NCBI GenBank assembly: GCA_031296115.1
Contig: JARLGI010000072.1
Location: 1-34,285 of the forward strand
Direction of reading: 5' to 3'
Source of the DNA: Acidobacteriota bacterium
Lineage (GTDB): Bacteria > Acidobacteriota > Terriglobia > Terriglobales > Acidobacteriaceae
DNA length: 34,285 nucleotides
A model generated the notes under the pieces. The model saw only the letters and a list, made by a program, of their open reading frames with translations. It was not told the origin of the DNA and searched no databases. Position 1 is the stretch's first letter; each line of letters starts with the position of its first letter. The translations under genes and the position numbers were made by a program. Positions 1-8,503 of this stretch are shown here, in pieces.

Positions 1-1619
1 AAGCCCGGCGCGGCGCCGCCGCGCGAGTCGTCCGCTGGGAGGCGCGAGTCGTTCTTCACGAAATCCGTCGCGGGGTCAAGCTGCGGGCACGATTCGGCCA
101 CGCGTGACGACTGCAGATACGCTTCGCCGCACATGATCGCAGTGACGCAGGCTGCGTAGTCGCGGCCGGCATCGGAGTCGTACGGTAGGCCCGCGGCCAT
201 CAGCAGCGCGCCCAGGTTGGCGTAGCCGAGTCCGAGCGGACGGTAGTCGTGCGAGTTCTTGCCGATGGCTTCGGTGGGATAGCCGCTGTTGTCCACCAGG
301 ATTTCCTGCGCGGTAATCATGACGGCGCAGGCGTGACGGTAGGCTTCGACGTCGAAGGTGCCGTTGGGCGCGAACTTCATCAGGTTCAGCGACGCCAGGT
401 TGCAGGCCGAGTCGTCAAGGAACATGTACTCGCTGCAAGGATTGCTGGCGTTAATGCGCGCCGTGTTCTTCGAGGTGTGCCAGCGATTGACCGTGGTGTC
501 GTACTGCATGCCGGGATCGCCGCAATGCCACGTCGCGTCGGAGATCTTGTGCAGCAGGTCACGCGCCTTGAAGGTCTGCACGGGATGGCCGTCCTTCACC
601 GAGCGGGTGGAGAAGTCGCTATCACGCAGCACGGCGTACATGAAGTCGTCGGTCACGCGCACCGAGTTGTTGGCGTTCTGAAAGAAGATGGACGAATAGG
701 CCTCGCTGTCAGGGCCGTTGCCGTCGTAGCCCGCTTCAATCAGCCGCCATGCCTTGGCCTCTTCCTTCTGCTTGCACTCGATGAAGTCCACCACATCGGG
801 ATGGTCGACGTTCAGGATGACCATCTTGGCCGCACGGCGCGTCTTGCCGCCGCTCTTGATGACGCCGGCGAAGGCGTCGAAACCCTTCATGAAGCTGAGC
901 GGGCCGGAGGCCGTGCCTCCGCCGGAGAGCGCTTCCGTGGAGGAGCGCAACGGCGACAAGTTGGTGCCGGTGCCTGAGCCCCACTTGAACAGCATGCCTT
1001 CGGTCTTCGCCAGGGTCAGGATGGAGTCCAGCGAATCCTGCACCGAGTTGATGAAGCACGCCGAACACTGCGGGTTCTTGTAGCCAACTGCGCCGTATTC
1101 CACTTGCTGGCTCTCGGGGTTCCAGTGCCAGTTCTGCGCGTCGGACTTGTCGATGCGATCGCAGCCCACGTTGAACCACACGGGCGAGTTGAATGCCGCC
1201 TTCTGCTGCAAGAGCAGGTGCGCGAGCTCTTCATGGAAGATGGCCGCGTCGTCGTCGGAGTGGAAGTAGCCGCCCTTGATGCCCCAATCGCGGATGGTCT
1301 CCGCCACGCGCGTCACGAGCGCGCGAACGCCGCTCTCGCGGTCGGGCGTGCCGATGGTACCGTGCAGATATTTGCTGGCGACGATATTGGTCGCGGTCAT
1401 CGACCAGTCTTTGGGGACCTCGACGTCTTTCTGCTCGAAGATCACGCCGCCCTGCGAGTCGGTGATCTGCGCCAAGCGGAGTTCCCACTCCAGCTCGTCG
1501 TAAGGCGAGACGCCGGCGGTGGTGAAATAGCGCTTGAAGGTGAGGCCGGGCGCCTTCTTCCTGGTCGTGGTGACGGCGGCGCTCGTGGTGGTGGTGGTTT
1601 TGGTGGTGATTTCGGCCAT
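1..1619 (-). CDS. nrdJ: Vitamin B12-dependent ribonucleotide reductase, partial (C-terminus off the left edge)
   Basis: Class II ribonucleotide reductase, which makes deoxyribonucleotides using adenosylcobalamin as radical source, with no need for oxygen. The first 539 codons are present. The minus-strand frame is open to the window edge. Seen: redox-pair Cys at about residue 188 in an ACFINSV context, the GTGTNLS loop at about 216-222, and the N-x-C-x-E active-site motif at about 393-397 (NPCSEYMF), followed by the conserved SACNLASLNL. The ATG at 1619 is preceded by AGGAG eight bases upstream. The first 20 residues are an unusual Thr-rich, low-complexity stretch. A very long leader separates it from the best promoter. 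Family assignment is secure; the missing part should hold the rest of the barrel and the C-terminal redox cysteines. Confidence 0.96.
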   Translation of the reverse strand, partial: MAEITTKTTTTTSAAVTTTRKKAPGLTFKRYFTTAGVSPYDELEWELRLAQITDSQGGVIFEQKDVEVPKDWSMTATNIVASKYLHGTIGTPDRESGVRALVTRVAETIRDWGIKGGYFHSDDDAAIFHEELAHLLLQQKAAFNSPVWFNVGCDRIDKSDAQNWHWNPESQQVEYGAVGYKNPQCSACFINSVQDSLDSILTLAKTEGMLFKWGSGTGTNLSPLRSSTEALSGGGTASGPLSFMKGFDAFAGVIKSGGKTRRAAKMVILNVDHPDVVDFIECKQKEEAKAWRLIEAGYDGNGPDSEAYSSIFFQNANNSVRVTDDFMYAVLRDSDFSTRSVKDGHPVQTFKARDLLHKISDATWHCGDPGMQYDTTVNRWHTSKNTARINASNPCSEYMFLDDSACNLASLNLMKFAPNGTFDVEAYRHACAVMITAQEILVDNSGYPTEAIGKNSHDYRPLGLGYANLGALLMAAGLPYDSDAGRDYAACVTAIMCGEAYLQSSRVAESCPQLDPATDFVKNDSRLPADDSRGGAAPG

Positions 1620-1693
1620 GTGTCGTGCTCCTGATCGGTGCGGGTCTAAGGGCCCGCTTGATGTGTGCCGTCTCTCCGGCTGTCGCCTGCCGC

Positions 1694-1807
1694 GGGGCGG
1701 AAGCCCCGCTCTGCGTGTGCCGTCCCTGAAGGGACTAGAATTCCTTGACCCTGTCTACCCAGGGCTTGCGCCCTGGGCTAACTGCAATGCCGCCGCTGCG
1801 CGGCTGA
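1694..1807. repeat. Palindromic intergenic repeat module, copy 1
   Basis: A chain of perfect short hairpins: 1694-1707 (GGGGC..GCCCC), 1722-1735 (GTCCCTGAAGGGAC) and 1758-1777 (CCCAGGGC..GCCCTGGG), then a CCGCCGCTGCGCGGCTGA tail. The order hairpin, ATTCCTT, hairpin, GGGCTAACT, CGGCTGA recurs at 8391-8473 with changed but still paired arms, so this is a dispersed element. Confidence 0.75.
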
Positions 1808-1971
1808 TTTCCCGCGGCTACCGTGTTCTGCCGCAAGCCGAAGCCAACTCCGTTACAAGCTCTGGAACCTGTGCGATCCCTGAAGAGGCGGATTCATGCG
1901 ATCCAAACGACGCTGGCCGGTATTGTTTCCGGCCTCCGCAACCCCGGCTCAGTTTCTGCCCACAAAGGTTG

Positions 1972-2020
1972 TGGGGACCTCTCTTCCGCCTGCGTATCAT
2001 GGGCAGAAAAGAGGTCCCCA
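1972..2020. repeat. Perfect 11-bp inverted repeat
   Basis: TGGGGACCTCT at 1972-1982 is the exact reverse complement of 2010-2020, with a 27-base loop. No T-run follows on either strand, so it does not look like a terminator. In the nrdJ transcript it would form a strong stem in the middle of the leader. Function unknown. Confidence 0.7.
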
Positions 2021-2355
2021 GTTGTGCGTCTGCTCGCGGTCACCGCTAACCGCTGTCCGCCAGACGGCCCCTGCCGCCCGCCGGTACGACCTGGACTTGG
2101 AAAGGAACGCCGCAGATGCCATCGCCCTGGCGATGACTTCGTCGGTCCAACCACTCTCCTCGTAAACCCGCGGAGAGAACTACCCGGGGGTACAACCCAA
2201 AACTACTCATCGCGAACTGCTCAACCGAAAAAGGAACCCATGCAAAAATCGGGCCCAATTTCCTTCGAAAACGTCCACCTCTGCCGCCTCCGAACCTGGG
2301 GGAGGGACCTTCCATGATTCGCCTCAAAGACCGCAAAACAACTCTGTGGAAACGA

Positions 2356-2385
2356 ACACTACGCCCGACATCTTGTGGATGTCAA
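2356..2385 (-). promoter_or_regulatory. Candidate nrdJ promoter
   Basis: Reading the minus strand, a perfect -35 TTGACA (2385-2380) is followed by an 18-base spacer and a weak -10 TAGTGT (2361-2356). One NrdR-like box lies within the spacer and the other just upstream of the -35. It faces nrdJ, but the start codon is about 730 bases away. Confidence 0.5.
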
Positions 2386-2408
2386 GTACCTATCGCAACA
2401 TCTTGTAT
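2363..2408 (-). promoter_or_regulatory. Pair of NrdR-like boxes
   Basis: Two 16-base sites at 2363-2378 and 2393-2408 share the core CAAGATGT on the minus strand. Against the published NrdR-box palindrome acaCwAtATaTwGtgt, about 10 and 11 of 16 positions agree, including most strongly conserved ones. They start 30 bases apart, near three helical turns, as is usual for paired NrdR boxes. NrdR is the known repressor of ribonucleotide reductase genes, so position and spacing both fit. Confidence 0.6.
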
Positions 2409-2451
2409 ATAATTTTACTCTTCCCCCGGGAGAATCAAAAGAGTAAACCAG

Positions 2452-2532
2452 TTGCCAATAGTCAGTAGCCAGTTGCCAGCAGCCAGATCCGAAACTGACA
2501 ACTGACTACTGGCTACTGGCTACTGGCCACTG
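2452..2532. repeat. Imperfect inverted repeat of CAGTAGCCAGTTGCC-type words
   Basis: The left half carries AGTCAGTAGCCAGTTGCCAG and the right half the roughly complementary CTGACTACTGGCTACTGG repeated. It would fold into a long imperfect stem. Such word-repeat stretches are a noncoding repeat type; no function is evident. Confidence 0.55.
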
Positions 2533-2661
2533 TCTTCCGACTCTAGCCCCGCATTGCCCCGCCTTCAACGCCTATTCTCGGTGCAGTGAAGTGGATAGCT
2601 GTGGATTGCGAGGAAAAGCCGGAGGAAACTCGCAAAAACACCGGGGCGAGACCGCCCCCGC

Positions 2662-3432
2662 CTATTGCTGCGGCGGTTGAGTTGGCGCCTGCGGAGGGTG
2701 CGCTTCGGCGGGCTTGGGGCGTATTAAGCGCGGCGGCGTCGTCTGGATGTAGACCGTCTTCAGGAACTTGCCTTGGGCATCGAAGTCCCAAGCGAAGCGT
2801 GCCGACCCCAGCGGGCGGCAGGCGCGGCAACCATCGCGCAGCGGGTTGCCGATGATGAATTGTTGCCCACCGCCCGGTGTCGCGCTGGGCGCCGGCCAGT
2901 TGGTGCCGCTGCGATCGCCGGTGAATAGCTCGACATGGGGAAAGCGGTCCTTGATGACCTGGTAGACTTCGGCTTTCTGCATGCCAGCACGGTCAAGCTT
3001 CCCCAGATCATCCACATCCAGGAGGTTCGGATCGCCGTTCACCAGCAGTAGGCCGTAGTTGTCATTGGCGCGCAGGGGATACATCACACGCGCCATGTCC
3101 ACCGGGCCGGCCTTTTGAAATGCGGTCATGATGCCGACCTGGCCGTCGCTTTGCTTGTACAGTGTTCGAGCGAACGTTACCGCATCGGCCGGAGCCCCGG
3201 ATTTCGCCATCTGGTCAAGGAAGCACTGGCCGTAGTTCGGCGGGTTGGTTGCGTCGCATGCCGCATGGGCCTTGGTTATGAAGTCTGCCGGCGGCTGCCA
3301 GACGGCCGAGGGGCCGATCTTGGAGGATTCCTGCTCTGTCCCACCCTGCGGGACTCCAGAGGATTGTGCCGGGCTGCAAACCGACAGAACGAGCACGGAA
3401 AAGAGCAGAGCTGAGCTTCGCATCGCGTCCAT
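2662..3432 (-). CDS. Secreted protein of unknown family, paralog 1
   Basis: A 256-residue protein with a signal peptide (SALLFSVLVLSVCSPAQS) and a Pro-rich tail. It is a clear paralog of the protein encoded at 4535-5212. Shared blocks are S-x-VWQP near the N-terminus, AP-ADAV-FAR, VGPVD/AGPVD, the NYGLLLVNG-type segment, LFTGDR, and a C-terminal G-C-x-x-C followed by W-FD-GKF. Four Cys positions are shared, which suggests disulfides or heme/metal binding outside the cytoplasm; I do not recognise a named family. The ATG at 3432 lies one base after the stop of the upstream XRE regulator (TAAGATG), so translation is probably coupled. A second in-frame ATG at 3423 is an alternative start. Confidence 0.85.
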   Translation of the reverse strand: MDAMRSSALLFSVLVLSVCSPAQSSGVPQGGTEQESSKIGPSAVWQPPADFITKAHAACDATNPPNYGQCFLDQMAKSGAPADAVTFARTLYKQSDGQVGIMTAFQKAGPVDMARVMYPLRANDNYGLLLVNGDPNLLDVDDLGKLDRAGMQKAEVYQVIKDRFPHVELFTGDRSGTNWPAPSATPGGGQQFIIGNPLRDGCRACRPLGSARFAWDFDAQGKFLKTVYIQTTPPRLIRPKPAEAHPPQAPTQPPQQ

Positions 3433-3433
3433 C

Positions 3434-3655
3434 TTAACCTGCCGTCACCTCGTATTGGAACACCTCGTCCAGCGGCACACCGAAGACGTGCGCGATGCGA
3501 AATGCCACTTCCAGCGAGGGCGAGTATTTCTCCCCTTCGATGGCGAGGACCGTCTGCCGGGTTACTCCGATCCTCTCCGCCAGTTCCTGCTGCGTCATCT
3601 CAGCCGCATTGAAGCGCAGCTTGCGAATGTTGTTGCGGATGCGGCCGCCGGTCAT
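3434..3655 (-). CDS. Small XRE-family (Cro/CI-type) transcriptional regulator
   Basis: A 73-residue protein that is almost only a helix-turn-helix. The pattern [10 protein letters not shown]...[21 protein letters not shown]...[23 protein letters not shown] is the classic single-domain XRE fold. Its ATG overlaps the stop of the upstream membrane-protein gene (ATGA, 3652-3655), and its own stop is one base from the next gene, so three genes are tightly coupled. Such miniature regulators are often encoded next to small membrane proteins containing a DERD-L-IESKA motif, as here. It may control its own operon at the AT-rich promoter at 4147-4175; this is inference. Confidence 0.92.
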   Translation of the reverse strand: MTGGRIRNNIRKLRFNAAEMTQQELAERIGVTRQTVLAIEGEKYSPSLEVAFRIAHVFGVPLDEVFQYEVTAG

Positions 3656-4113
3656 CGCAAGCCCCGGCGGTAGTAAAAGAGCTGGGTCAGGAGCTTAGCC
3701 GACTCCGCCAACACCATGGCAAGCAGAATCAGGTTCACGATGGCGAACGGCGTGACTGTGCCCCACGCCTCGCGCGAATGAAGCGCGAAAGTGTTGATCA
3801 CGATGATGGCGGCGGCCAGCAGGGAAATGCCAGTGGTCAGGAAAAAGTAGGCAGTCCGGTAGGCTTTCGACTCGATCAGCGTGTCGCGTTCGTCCTTGGG
3901 CTCCGGGCGAGATTCGAGCGCGAGCGCAATGTGGTACACCACCTGGATCACGATCAGCGCGATGACCGCAAAAATGAGGCGGCCCAGGCTGCCGGTGCCA
4001 AACTCCGGTCTGCCGACGTCGTGTAATGCGGCGGAGAAGTAGTACCCATAAACCACCACCATCGCCGCCAGTGTTCCCCAAACGCTCTTCTCTTGATAGG
4101 AAAGGTCAAACAT
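3652..4113 (-). CDS. Four-helix membrane protein partner of the XRE regulator
   Basis: A 153-residue protein with four hydrophobic segments, at about 10-30, 45-67, 87-108 and 119-143. Between helices 2 and 3 lies a polar loop, [19 protein letters not shown]; this DERD..IE-KA loop is typical of small membrane proteins that sit beside XRE regulators. ATG at 4113 was chosen because AGGAG lies just upstream, rather than a longer frame with no site. It is first in an operon with the regulator and the secreted protein. It could sense membrane state or bind the regulator; no substrate can be read from the sequence. Confidence 0.87.
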   Translation of the reverse strand: MFDLSYQEKSVWGTLAAMVVVYGYYFSAALHDVGRPEFGTGSLGRLIFAVIALIVIQVVYHIALALESRPEPKDERDTLIESKAYRTAYFFLTTGISLLAAAIIVINTFALHSREAWGTVTPFAIVNLILLAMVLAESAKLLTQLFYYRRGLR

Positions 4114-4146
4114 CGCCTGCTCCTTGGAGTAGTGTAAAGCAGACAT

Positions 4147-4175
4147 AAAGTAACAATAACAATACATAATGTCAA
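4147..4175 (-). promoter_or_regulatory. Promoter for the membrane protein / XRE / secreted protein operon
   Basis: On the minus strand there is a perfect -35 TTGACA (4175-4170), a 17-base spacer, and -10 TACTTT (4152-4147), about 34 bases before the ATG at 4113. The region is strikingly AT-rich compared with its surroundings. The spacer contains a direct repeat, ATTGTT ATTGTT, that could be an operator for the encoded regulator. Confidence 0.65.
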
Positions 4176-4353
4176 TTATATTTAACTTTTTACGGATGTG
4201 ATTGAGAATGAATCGGTTATGGGAGGCTGGAATTAGGGTTGCGCCGCATCCGCTCGGCCAGAGGGCCAAGCCGCCGCAGCGCAGCTGGATTGTTGCCGTC
4301 GAGCATTTCTCCGGCCATTATGTATGCGGAAAATACTGGCGTCACCTGTCGCC

Positions 4354-4458
4354 CAGTCCCGCTTGCGGGACGAAACAGGATAGCCCAGCACCTAGCCACA
4401 GGCGGAGTGCTGGGTGGGCGTTCATTGTGTGGGATGAGCCCCTTCAGGGGCGGCACAA
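4354..4458. repeat. Dispersed palindromic element (AGCCCAGCAC family), copy 1
   Basis: It starts with CAGTCCCGC..GCGGGAC, then AACAG..TAGCCCAGCAC..GTGCTGGGT, a CCCCTTCAGGGG hairpin, and CGGCACAA. The same order of parts is found at 10208-10322 with different but still paired hairpin arms. Confidence 0.75.
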
Positions 4459-4517
4459 AAGCAGGTCCCTTAGTCGCGCTCGGTTCGCGACCTACTCCCT
4501 CGCGCTCGTGATGACAA
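4459..4517 (-). repeat. Dispersed repeat (TTGTCATC..GGGACCTGCTTT family), copy 1
   Basis: Read on the minus strand it begins TTGTCATCACGAGCGCGAG and ends AGGGACCTGCTTTT. It matches 8333-8370 on the plus strand, with an insertion in the middle. Confidence 0.65.
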
Positions 4518-4534
4518 CGTGGGGAGCGGCCGTG

Positions 4535-5212
4535 TCACTGCCCCGGCAGCGGCGCCGGCGTCAGTCCCATGAAGCTGGTTCCGGTGAACTTGCCGTTGCC
4601 GTCGAAGTTCCAGTTGAACAGCACGGCCCCGGCCTTGGCGCAGGTATAGCAACCGTTGCGCAGCGCGTAACCCAGTGTGAACTGCACCCCGCCGTTGGGG
4701 CCGGACTGCGAGTTGGGCCAGGTCTGGCCATCGCGGTCCCCGGTAAACAGGCCGACCTTGGGGAACTGGTTCTTCACGTCCTGGAACTGGAAGCTCTGCT
4801 GCATGGCTTTCTGGTCGAGCGCCTGCAGGTCCTCTGCATTGACGATGCTGGGCTGGCCGTTCACCAGCAGCAGGCCGAAGTTGCTCGGACTGTGGATGGG
4901 ATAGACCACCCACGCGATGTCCACCGGGCCGACGTGGTTGAAGCTGGTCATGATGGCCACGTCGTGGAGTTGGTTCTGCGCCGCGCGCGCGAAGCTGACC
5001 GCGTCGGCGGGCGCGCCGGCGCCGGCCATTTGGTCAATGAAGCAATCGGCGTAGCGGCGTCCCTGGGCCTTATTGTCGCACGCCTTGTGGGCGGCGGCGA
5101 GGAAGCTCTGCGAAGGCTGCCACACGGATGACAGGCCGAACTTGCCGGGCTGTTGCGAAATGGCAGTACCGGTAAGGGTGATCAGGACGGCAGCGAACAG
5201 GAGATTTCTCAC
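4535..5212 (-). CDS. Secreted protein of unknown family, paralog 2
   Basis: A 225-residue exported protein related to the one encoded at 2662-3432. A GTG at 5212 is chosen as start because GAGGAG lies just upstream and the product then begins with a clean signal peptide (RNLLFAAVLITLTGTAIS). The longer open frame upstream has no other start and runs through repeat DNA. Shared with its paralog: SSVWQP, AHKACD, CFIDQMA-AGAPADAVSFAR, HVGPVDIAWVVYPI, FGLLLVNGQP, GLFTGDRDG, and a C-terminal GCYTC plus NWNFDGNGKF. The CxxC and the earlier Cys pair suggest an oxidised or metal-bound fold. It is transcribed alone, divergent from the Cys-rich gene at 5541. Function unknown. Confidence 0.87.
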   Translation of the reverse strand: MRNLLFAAVLITLTGTAISQQPGKFGLSSVWQPSQSFLAAAHKACDNKAQGRRYADCFIDQMAGAGAPADAVSFARAAQNQLHDVAIMTSFNHVGPVDIAWVVYPIHSPSNFGLLLVNGQPSIVNAEDLQALDQKAMQQSFQFQDVKNQFPKVGLFTGDRDGQTWPNSQSGPNGGVQFTLGYALRNGCYTCAKAGAVLFNWNFDGNGKFTGTSFMGLTPAPLPGQ

Positions 5213-5280
5213 GGAGCTCCTCGTCGGATGCTGTGATGTAGTGATTGAGTATATCGTTTCCGCAATTTCCGTCACCTGGC

Positions 5281-5434
5281 GGGTGGAGCATGCCCTTAGG
5301 CATGCTGGGGAATGCGACAAGCGAAAAACCTGCCTCAGACGCTGAGGGAACCTCCGATTAGGTTGGTTCCCCCAGCGGCTGAGGCCTGCCGTACTTGGGA
5401 CCGCAATTGTGCACGCCTGAAGGCGTGTGCTCCC
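5281..5434. repeat. Hairpin-rich element with terminal inverted repeats, copy 1
   Basis: It opens with GGGTGGAGCA followed by a hairpin (TGCCCTTAGGCA) and closes with a CACGCCTGAAGGCGTG hairpin and TGCTCCC, the inverted and slightly shortened end. Inside are CCTCAGACGCTGAGG and CAGCGGCTGAGG. The same plan is seen at 6639-6781 and 18012-18156. It lies in the intergenic space between paralog 2 and the Cys-rich gene (5213-5540), where no gene is apparent. Confidence 0.75.
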
Positions 5435-5540
5435 GGTACCTTCGCAACTCGGAAACGGTTCCCACGGTGAGCCGTCGAACTTGCGACCGGTGACCTTAGT
5501 CACAGACGTGGGCCAGATCAGGGACGAGAATCAGGTCAGC

Positions 5541-6002
5541 ATGAGTTCGCAACGCGCAAGTCGGGTACTGTTGTCGCTGATGCTGGTGCTTGCCATCGCC
5601 GCCTGGGCCGAACCCGGTCTGGCGATGCTGCCTACCTCCGGCCATCCCGCACAGTGCCATGCCCGGATGATGCACAGGCATCAGCCTGCGACTCCAGCAG
5701 CGATGCACGTGGCGACTTCATGTTGTCACCAGCGCGTGAACTCCACGCCGTGCTGTCCGGCGCATCCGTCATCTCTGCCTTCGCACTGCGGTGACCGTTC
5801 GGACTGCTGCGCCATCAGCACCCAGCCCGCCCGGCCGTTGGCTTTCCTGGTTTCCGGCAACCTCCTTTCCCAGTTGAATGTCAACGGCCCCGCGGGCGAG
5901 GAATTTCTGCCTGCCCCCCGAATCTCGGCAGCATTCGCGATTGCGGAGTCTCCACCGTTCGTCAAGCCGGTCTTGGATCTCAAAGCCGACCTCAGGATCT
6001 AG
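5541..6002 (+). CDS. Secreted His/Cys-rich protein, possibly metal-binding
   Basis: A 153-residue protein starting at ATG 5541, chosen because a classic signal peptide follows directly (RVLLSLMLVLAIAAWAEPGLA); an AGG lies six bases upstream. The mature N-terminal half is crowded with His, Met and Cys (QCHARMMHRHQ, SCCHQ, PCCPAH, HCGDRSDCC). The C-terminal half is ordinary. This composition suggests soft-metal binding (Cu, Zn, Cd) in the periplasm, but I know no named family for it. It is followed by another secreted Cys-rich gene on the same strand, so the two may work together. Confidence 0.75.
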   Translation: MSSQRASRVLLSLMLVLAIAAWAEPGLAMLPTSGHPAQCHARMMHRHQPATPAAMHVATSCCHQRVNSTPCCPAHPSSLPSHCGDRSDCCAISTQPARPLAFLVSGNLLSQLNVNGPAGEEFLPAPRISAAFAIAESPPFVKPVLDLKADLRI

Positions 6003-6041
6003 CGCGCACGAAATCCCCACGCTGCTTCCGGCTGAGGTAGA

Positions 6042-6099
6042 GCGCGGCGCTTACAGCCGCGCCACCAGCCGTGAAGATTCTCTGGGGCCTTCACGCCCC
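6042..6099. repeat. Two intergenic hairpins between the Cys-rich genes
   Basis: GCGCGGC..GCCGCGC (6042-6062) and GGGGCCTTCACGCCCC (6084-6099). Neither has a T-run, so read-through into the next gene is possible. They resemble the palindromic units elsewhere in the window. Confidence 0.55.
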
Positions 6100-6136
6100 G
6101 CCGATAACGGACTCTTAAACGAATTCTGAGGAAACT

Positions 6137-6556
6137 ATGAAATCGAAACTGTTAATAATCCTGAGCACACTGGTAATGGCACTGGCCCTGATGGCCCAGA
6201 GCGCAACCCAATCCGCGCCGGCGCCGTCCGGCGACCAGGCCAAGAGCTGCGCCTGCTGCAACCACGACAAGGCCGACGGCAAGATGGCTTGCTGCGGCAA
6301 GGACGGTGGCTGTTGCAAAGACGGCAAGTGCGCCATGATGTCCAAAGACGGCAAGGACGCCATCGCCTCGCACGAGCACCAGATGTCCGGCGACGACAAA
6401 GCCGGCATGAAGTGCCCGATGATGGCCAAGGACGGCAAGATGTCGTGCTGCGGCAAAGACGGCGGTTGCTGCGGTGGCAAATGCGACATGGCCAACGACG
6501 GCAAGGGCAAGGGCTGCTGCGACGGCATGAAGTGCCAGCGCAAACAGACCACGTAA
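6137..6556 (+). CDS. Secreted metallothionein-like Cys-rich protein
   Basis: A 139-residue protein with a signal peptide (about 1-21) and 17 cysteines in the mature part, mostly as CC pairs. A unit of the form GKM-(A/S)-CCGKDGGCC occurs twice, at about 48-61 and 99-112, pointing to internal duplication; further CC and K-C-M motifs and several Met residues fill the rest. The ATG has a good site (GAGGAAACT) in front. The likely role is binding of thiophilic metals outside the cytoplasm; this is inferred from composition. It differs from classical metallothioneins by being exported. It is the last gene of its unit, followed by a strong terminator. Confidence 0.85.
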   Translation: MKSKLLIILSTLVMALALMAQSATQSAPAPSGDQAKSCACCNHDKADGKMACCGKDGGCCKDGKCAMMSKDGKDAIASHEHQMSGDDKAGMKCPMMAKDGKMSCCGKDGGCCGGKCDMANDGKGKGCCDGMKCQRKQTT

Positions 6557-6574
6557 ATCCTGTTTCAATAAGTA

Positions 6575-6607
6575 ACCGCCCCGGCCTTCACGGCCGGGGC
6601 GGTTTTT
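6575..6607 (+). terminator. Rho-independent terminator after the Cys-rich gene
   Basis: A 12-base GC-rich stem (ACCGCCCCGGCC paired with GGCCGGGGCGGT) with a five-base loop, followed directly by a run of five T (6603-6607). It starts 19 bases after the stop codon. Confidence 0.93.
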
Positions 6608-6638
6608 CGTTGCGCGAGTGTCCCAGTCCCTCCACCGT

Positions 6639-6781
6639 GGGTGGAGCACCGCTTCAGCGGTGCATATGAGGGTACAGGTGAGCTCGGCTTCAGCCGCTGA
6701 GGTTAGTGTTTACCTCAGGCGCTAAAGCGCAGACTCCTGTGCTTCCGATTTTGATGCACGCCTGAAAGGCGTGCTCCACCC
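6639..6781. repeat. Hairpin-rich element with terminal inverted repeats, copy 2
   Basis: GGGTGGAGCA at 6639-6648 and its exact inverse TGCTCCACCC at 6772-6781 bound 143 bp. Inside are the hairpins ACCGCTTCAGCGGT, CGGCTTCAGCCG, CCTCAGGCGCTAAAGCGC and CACGCCTGAAAGGCGTG. Further palindromes continue to about 6905. The whole 6608-6914 gap holds no gene. Confidence 0.8.
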
Positions 6782-6914
6782 CTGTCACCAAAAAAACAAG
6801 GGCGGCATGGCTGCCGCCCTTCTGACACGGGGCTGAAGCCCAATCTGGATTTGCGCCTTTCTGGCACGGCTGAAAGCCTGCCCTTAGCGAAGCCGAAGGG
6901 CCGTGCCCTTTCAC

Positions 6915-8213
<1,299 letters not shown>

Positions 8214-8332
8214 TTATCTAATTTGTGGATGCCGCCGAAGCAGGCGGCTTCAAACAAACTGCTGGAAAACTCGTCTTAGCGAGGTTTGTATCAGGGCGCG
8301 ACTTCAGTCGTGTCGATAAAAGTAACTCCAAT

Positions 8333-8370
8333 TTGTCATCCCGAAGGAGCGCGACCGAGGGACCTGCTTT
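8333..8370 (+). repeat. Dispersed repeat (TTGTCATC..GGGACCTGCTTT family), copy 2
   Basis: TTGTCATCCCGAAGGAGCG, then CGACCGAGGGACCTGCTTT. It matches the minus strand of 4459-4517. Confidence 0.65.
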
Positions 8371-8390
8371 CCCTGGGACGTGCTCTGCCG

Positions 8391-8473
8391 CCCCTACGGG
8401 GCTCAGATCAATTCCTTACTCTTACCCGGGGCTTACGCCCGGGCTAACTTCGCCGCCGCCGCTTCGCGGCTGA
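8391..8473. repeat. Palindromic intergenic repeat module, copy 2
   Basis: CCCCTACGGGG, then ATTCCTTACTCTT, the hairpin ACCCGGGGCTTACGCCCGGGCT, AACTTCGCCGCCGCC and GCGGCTGA. Same architecture as 1722-1807. Together with the 8333-8370 repeat and a GCCGCC..GGCGGC hairpin near 8228-8250, it fills the 8190-8503 gap between metK and ahcY; no gene is seen there. Confidence 0.75.
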
Positions 8474-8503
8474 ATCGTACTCGAGACTTGAAACTTGAAA
8501 CTG

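Larger units (their letters stand above)
1620..2661. other. Long intergenic region upstream of nrdJ, filled with repeats
   Basis: About 1 kb without a convincing gene. It holds palindromic repeat modules (1694-1807), a long inverted repeat (1972-2020), the nrdJ promoter and NrdR-like boxes (2356-2408), and an imperfect inverted repeat built from short CAGTAGCCAGTTGCC-type words (2452-2532). The open frames here have repeat-derived, low-quality translations and no good ribosome binding sites. If the promoter is right, the nrdJ transcript has a leader of roughly 730 bases. Confidence 0.7.
4114..4534. other. Repeat-rich intergenic region
   Basis: It lies between the stop of paralog 2 (4535) and the start of the membrane-protein gene (4113). 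It contains the operon promoter and two dispersed repeats (4354-4458 and 4459-4517). A short minus-strand frame ending at 4217 translates into repeat sequence at its start and is not a credible gene. Confidence 0.6.

Noticed and set aside
249..977. Long plus-strand open frame opposite nrdJ
   Set aside because: It is the antisense shadow of nrdJ, whose minus-strand translation carries all family motifs; the plus-strand product has no recognisable features.
2249..2317. Short plus-strand frame starting MQKSGPISFENVH after AAAAAGGA
   Set aside because: Only 22 codons, opposite to the nrdJ leader and inside a repeat-rich region; no sign of coding constraint.
2521..2532. GCCACTG resembling a cobalamin-riboswitch B12 box
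   Set aside because: On the strand opposite to nrdJ, part of the CAGTAGCC word repeat, and no other riboswitch elements; a B12 riboswitch is also not expected to control the B12-dependent enzyme itself.
4217..4456. 79-codon minus-strand frame upstream of the membrane-protein gene
   Set aside because: Its first half is translated repeat DNA (the 4354-4458 element); no ribosome site for the second half.
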